From JANMDU01 sp043777675 (GTDB taxonomy: Bacteria > Pseudomonadota > Gammaproteobacteria > Burkholderiales > Burkholderiaceae_C), in the NCBI GenBank assembly GCA_043777675.1, contig JAYWHR010000027.1, positions 1 through 52,550 on the forward strand: a stretch of DNA of 52,550 nucleotides, given 5' to 3'. The position numbers and the translations under genes are program-made. Positions 49,808 to 52,550 of the stretch are shown here, piece by piece. The notes below the pieces were generated by a model. That model saw only the letters and a list, made by a program, of their open reading frames with translations, did no database searches and was not told where the DNA came from. Each line of letters starts with the position of its first letter. Position 1 is the stretch's first letter.

Positions 49808-50632
49808 TTACTTCTTGCGACGCGAGATGATCATCACCTGCGTGCGCTTGTTGTTGCGGGTCCGATAGCCCTTGGTCAGGTTACCCCACGGATCGCGCGG
49901 TTCGCCACCGGTACCGGTACGGCCTTCGCCGCCGCCGTGTGGGTGATCCACTGGATTCATGGCAACGCCACGAACGGTTGGGCGGATACCCATCCAGCGC
50001 TTTACGCCGGCTTTACCGATGACGCGCAGGTTGTGTTCACCGTTTGCAACTTCACCGATGGTAGCGCGGCATTCAATGTGGATCTTGCGGACTTCGCCAG
50101 AGCGAATGCGCACTTGAGCGTATGTGCCTTCGCGGGCAAGCAAAGTAGCCGATGTGCCTGCTGAGCGCACGATCTGTGCGCCTTTGCCGGGTTGCAATTC
50201 GATGCAGTGGATGGTTGAACCCACTGGGATATTGCGGATCGGCAAAGTGTTGCCAGCACGGATCGGGGCTTCCGAACCATTCATCAGCGACGCACCTGGC
50301 TCAACACCGCGCGGGGCGATGATGTAAGCGCGCTCGCCGTCTGCGTAGCACACCAAAGCGATGTGAGCAGAACGGTTAGGATCATATTCAATGCGCTCAA
50401 CTTTGGCTGGAATGCCATCTTTGTTGCGCTTGAAATCGACCACGCGATAGTGATGCTTATGACCACCGCCCTTATGCCGGGTGGTGATGTGGCCGTTGTT
50501 ATTACGGCCGGCTTTTTGGAATTGCGGCTCTAGCAAGGGAGCGTAGGGCTCGCCTTTGTGCAGGTGCTCGCGAGTGACCTTGACCACGGCACGTTGGCCG
50601 GGGCTGGTCGGTTTCATCTTGATGATTGCCAT
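49808..50632 (-). CDS. rplB: 50S ribosomal protein L2
   Basis: A 274-residue protein essential for subunit joining and peptidyl transfer. TSPGQRAVVKVTREHLHKG is the N-terminal part, and MNPVDHPHGGGEGRTGTG near residue 225 is the conserved L2 signature with the essential histidine. Confidence 0.98.
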   Translation of the reverse strand: MAIIKMKPTSPGQRAVVKVTREHLHKGEPYAPLLEPQFQKAGRNNNGHITTRHKGGGHKHHYRVVDFKRNKDGIPAKVERIEYDPNRSAHIALVCYADGERAYIIAPRGVEPGASLMNGSEAPIRAGNTLPIRNIPVGSTIHCIELQPGKGAQIVRSAGTSATLLAREGTYAQVRIRSGEVRKIHIECRATIGEVANGEHNLRVIGKAGVKRWMGIRPTVRGVAMNPVDHPHGGGEGRTGTGGEPRDPWGNLTKGYRTRNNKRTQVMIISRRKK

Positions 50633-50634
50633 GA

Positions 50635-50949
50635 TTAAGCAGCCTCTCCAGACAGATTAAGCTCTTGACCGGGCAATAGCGTCACGTAGGCTTTGCGAAG
50701 ATTATCGCGGCGGCCAATGGATTTGCCAAAACGCTTGGTTTTACCCTTGGTATTTAACACCGAAACGCCCTTAACCTGGACTTTGAACATCAGTTCAACA
50801 GCAGCTTTGATCTCGGGTTTGGTGGCATTTTGCAGGACTTTGAAGACAACCGCATTGGATTTATCAGCCACCATCGTTGCCTTTTCAGACACGATAGGCG
50901 CGACCAAGACTTGCATCAAACGACCTTCGTCGAATTTCAGGGTGCTCAT
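50635..50949 (-). CDS. rplW: 50S ribosomal protein L23
   Basis: A 104-residue protein at the tunnel exit, the docking point for trigger factor and SRP. LMQVLVAPIVSEKATMVAD and the loop TKGKTKRFGKSIGRRDNLRK are typical. It starts 4 nt inside the end of rplD, which suggests coupled translation. Confidence 0.97.
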   Translation of the reverse strand: MSTLKFDEGRLMQVLVAPIVSEKATMVADKSNAVVFKVLQNATKPEIKAAVELMFKVQVKGVSVLNTKGKTKRFGKSIGRRDNLRKAYVTLLPGQELNLSGEAA

Positions 50950-51566
50950 GCGAACATCTCCTTAAGTTTCTCCACAGCGGCTTTGGTCATCAGCACTTTG
51001 CTGTAATGCACCAAAGACAGCGGATCCGCATAACGCGGCTCTAAAACGAGCACGCCGGGCAGATTACGGGAGGCGAGATAAAGATTGTCATCCACCACAT
51101 CGGCAATCACCAGTACGTTTGACAGATTCATGCTTTTGAGTTTGGCGGCAAACGCTTTGGTTTTTGGGGAATCGACCGTAATCGAATCCACCACCATCAA
51201 GCGGCCTTCGCGTGCCAACTGAGAGTAGATGCTGGCCATACCGGCACGATACATCTTCTTGTTGATTTTTTGCGTGAAGTTTTCTTCAGGCATATTCGGG
51301 AAGATGCGACCGCCTCCGCGCCACAGTGGCGAGGATGTCATACCGGCACGAGCGCGACCCGTGCCTTTTTGCTTAAACGGCTTCTTCGTGGAGTGCTTGA
51401 CTTGCTCGCGGTCTTTTTGTGCGCGAGTGCCTTGACGGGCATTGGCTTGATAAGCGACGACGATCTGATGAATCAGGGCTTCGTTGTATTCACGGCCAAA
51501 CACGGTCTCGGGCACGTCAAACTGCGAAGCAGCTTGGCCTTGATCGTTGAGGAGATCCAATTTCAT
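50946..51566 (-). CDS. rplD: 50S ribosomal protein L4
   Basis: A 206-residue protein with an extended tunnel loop (KQKGTGRARAGMTSSPLWRG, then GGRIFPNMP). In E. coli L4 also represses the S10 operon through its leader; whether the leader upstream of rplC does the same here is unknown. The gene starts directly after the rplC stop codon. Confidence 0.97.
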   Translation of the reverse strand: MKLDLLNDQGQAASQFDVPETVFGREYNEALIHQIVVAYQANARQGTRAQKDREQVKHSTKKPFKQKGTGRARAGMTSSPLWRGGGRIFPNMPEENFTQKINKKMYRAGMASIYSQLAREGRLMVVDSITVDSPKTKAFAAKLKSMNLSNVLVIADVVDDNLYLASRNLPGVLVLEPRYADPLSLVHYSKVLMTKAAVEKLKEMFA

Positions 51567-52253
51567 TTACTTGGCTCCTTTTTGTGCGGCTGGGATCGGG
51601 CGTGTTTTCACTGCGGGGTTCACAGTCAAAAAGCCGCCTTTTGAGCCGGGTACAGCGCCTTTGATCAAGAGCAATTGACGAGCTTCGTCAATACGAATGA
51701 TGTCGAGGTTTTGTACGGTTTTTGTCACGTCACCCAAATGGCCAGACATGCGCTTGCCTGGGAACACGCGGCCAGGATCTTGCGCCATGCCAATGGAGCC
51801 AGGCACATTGTGCGAACGGCTGTTGCCGTGCGATGCGCGCTGCGAGCTCATTTTGTGGCGCTTGATGGTGCCAGCGAAGCCTTTGCCAATCGATGTGCCT
51901 TGCACGTCAACCTTTTGGCCAACTGCAAACACAGCGCCCGCAGGCACCACTGCGCCGGCAGCATACTGGGCTGCGGCTTCAGTCGTGAGGCGGAATTCTT
52001 GAATAATTTCACCGGCTTCAACGCCTGCTTTCGCAAGGTGGCCAGCGGCGGGCTTGGTGACACGCGATGCACGCCGCGCGCCAAACGTTACCTGCAAGGC
52101 AACGTAGCCGTCATTCTCTTGGGTTTTCACCTGGGTCACGCGGTTGTTAGACACATCGACCACCGTGACAGGGATCGCATCCCCTTCATCGGTGAACAAA
52201 CGCATCATGCCAACCTTGCGCCCCAGCAACCCTAAGCGATTGCTTTGACTCAT
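51567..52253 (-). CDS. rplC: 50S ribosomal protein L3
   Basis: A 228-residue protein close to the peptidyl-transferase centre. LGLLGRKVGMMRLFTDEGDA is at the N-terminus, and SHGNSRSHNVPGSIGMAQDP contains the glutamine that is methylated by PrmB in E. coli. The start ATG 52253 was chosen because it gives the usual L3 N-terminus. The frame stays open for 63 more codons upstream through the leader and promoter. It is the first gene of the operon in this window. Confidence 0.97.
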   Translation of the reverse strand: MSQSNRLGLLGRKVGMMRLFTDEGDAIPVTVVDVSNNRVTQVKTQENDGYVALQVTFGARRASRVTKPAAGHLAKAGVEAGEIIQEFRLTTEAAAQYAAGAVVPAGAVFAVGQKVDVQGTSIGKGFAGTIKRHKMSSQRASHGNSRSHNVPGSIGMAQDPGRVFPGKRMSGHLGDVTKTVQNLDIIRIDEARQLLLIKGAVPGSKGGFLTVNPAVKTRPIPAAQKGAK

Positions 52254-52383
52254 TGTTTTCTTTCGTAACTTCCATCGCGCCCACTTCAATTGGCAAGCGC
52301 ACTCCATTGCTGGAGCCAAAAATGAAAGACTGTTAATAAACTCTCTCACCCATTTTTCTTTTGAAATTTGGACAGAGCCTGCG

Positions 52384-52412
52384 AGTATAACTCGGATTCG
52401 GGTGCTTGGCAA
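52384..52412 (-). promoter_or_regulatory. Promoter of the rplC ribosomal operon (TTGCCA-17-TATACT)
   Basis: On the minus strand a -35 TTGCCA (52407-52412) and a -10 TATACT (52384-52389) are 17 nt apart, followed by CGCAGGCTCTGTCC. The hexamers equal those of the distal rrn promoter (846-875), and the GGCTCTG discriminator is shared with two rrn promoters. A transcript starting near 52377 would have a leader of about 125 nt, in which no known autoregulatory fold was recognised. The remaining 108 nt to the window end hold no recognisable gene; rpsJ is not in this window. Confidence 0.8.
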
Positions 52413-52550
52413 TGACTGCTTGGCAGCAGCGAAAGCAAGCATACCCTTACCGATGGTGCTCCGAATTCAGGCTTTGACTTAAGGCTTTGCCTCTGCCAAC
52501 CCTCGGATTTCAATTTGTAATTGCCCAACAGGCGAAACCCTGGTGACCGA

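Noticed and set aside
52254..52442. N-terminal extension of rplC by 63 codons
   Set aside because: It would cross the promoter and leader; L3 proteins start at the position of 52253.

Overview
The window looks like chromosomal DNA from a betaproteobacterium of the order Burkholderiales, most likely Comamonadaceae or a close relative. The reasons are the 16S rRNA 5' end and its leader, two orphan Bug/TctC-type binding proteins, the ribosomal operon beginning at rplC with no rpsJ directly in front, and short dispersed repeats of a kind I recall from Comamonadaceae. Base composition is moderate (roughly mid-50s % GC by eye). No phage, insertion sequence, CRISPR array or tRNA gene was seen.

Layout. 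1-900: 5' end of a 16S rRNA gene reading left, behind three tandem promoters. 900-12000: housekeeping genes (dsbC, a UbiH-family hydroxylase, a MOSC protein, ychF, corA, dacB, recQ, an M14 peptidase and an orphan LivK-type binding protein). 12000-20200: pyrC, then a leftward acidic amino acid block (aspA, a second GltI-like binding protein, gltI-gltJ-gltK-gltL) and a HypT-like LysR regulator. 20280-24850: a Bug protein, a VapBC-like toxin-antitoxin pair, then a tandem glycine riboswitch ahead of dadA and a second Bug protein. 24900-31830: a BLUF blue-light sensor, a DUF3025 protein, htpX, pyrF and a DUF1800/DUF1501 exported pair. 31830-35700: glcE-lrgA-lrgB-glcF (glycolate oxidation plus a probable carboxylate transporter; glcD is absent), with the tail of a broken flavin monooxygenase in front. 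35700-39000: a large hybrid histidine kinase. 39070-46600: a sugar-acid catabolic operon (IlvD/Edd dehydratase, HpcH/HpaI aldolase, Gfo/Idh/MocA dehydrogenase, aldose epimerase, SMP-30 lactonase, SDR) with a divergent LacI regulator and a palindromic operator. 46650-52550: a Prx5-type peroxiredoxin, then the ribosomal operon rplC-D-W-B, rpsS, rplV, rpsC, rplP, rpmC, rpsQ, read leftward.

How the genes fit together. The sugar-acid operon can be read as a non-phosphorylative route: sugar to lactone, aldonate, 2-keto-3-deoxy acid, then pyruvate plus an aldehyde. If the sugar is a pentose the aldehyde is glycolaldehyde, whose oxidation product glycolate is the substrate of the neighbouring glc genes. 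The gltIJKL/aspA block imports aspartate and glutamate and deaminates aspartate to fumarate. The riboswitch-dadA unit points to glycine-responsive oxidation of an amino acid.

The most unusual signal is a 42-nt dispersed element present 12 times (TGCTAT, 8 nt, TAGC, 24 nt ending GCCGGC) with no length variation. Seven copies are intergenic, one of them running into the start of the epimerase gene. Five lie inside genes, always in the same orientation and frame, and four of those form part of a signal peptide. A 143-nt nested hairpin between recQ and the M14 peptidase gene is a second feature not explained by the gene content.
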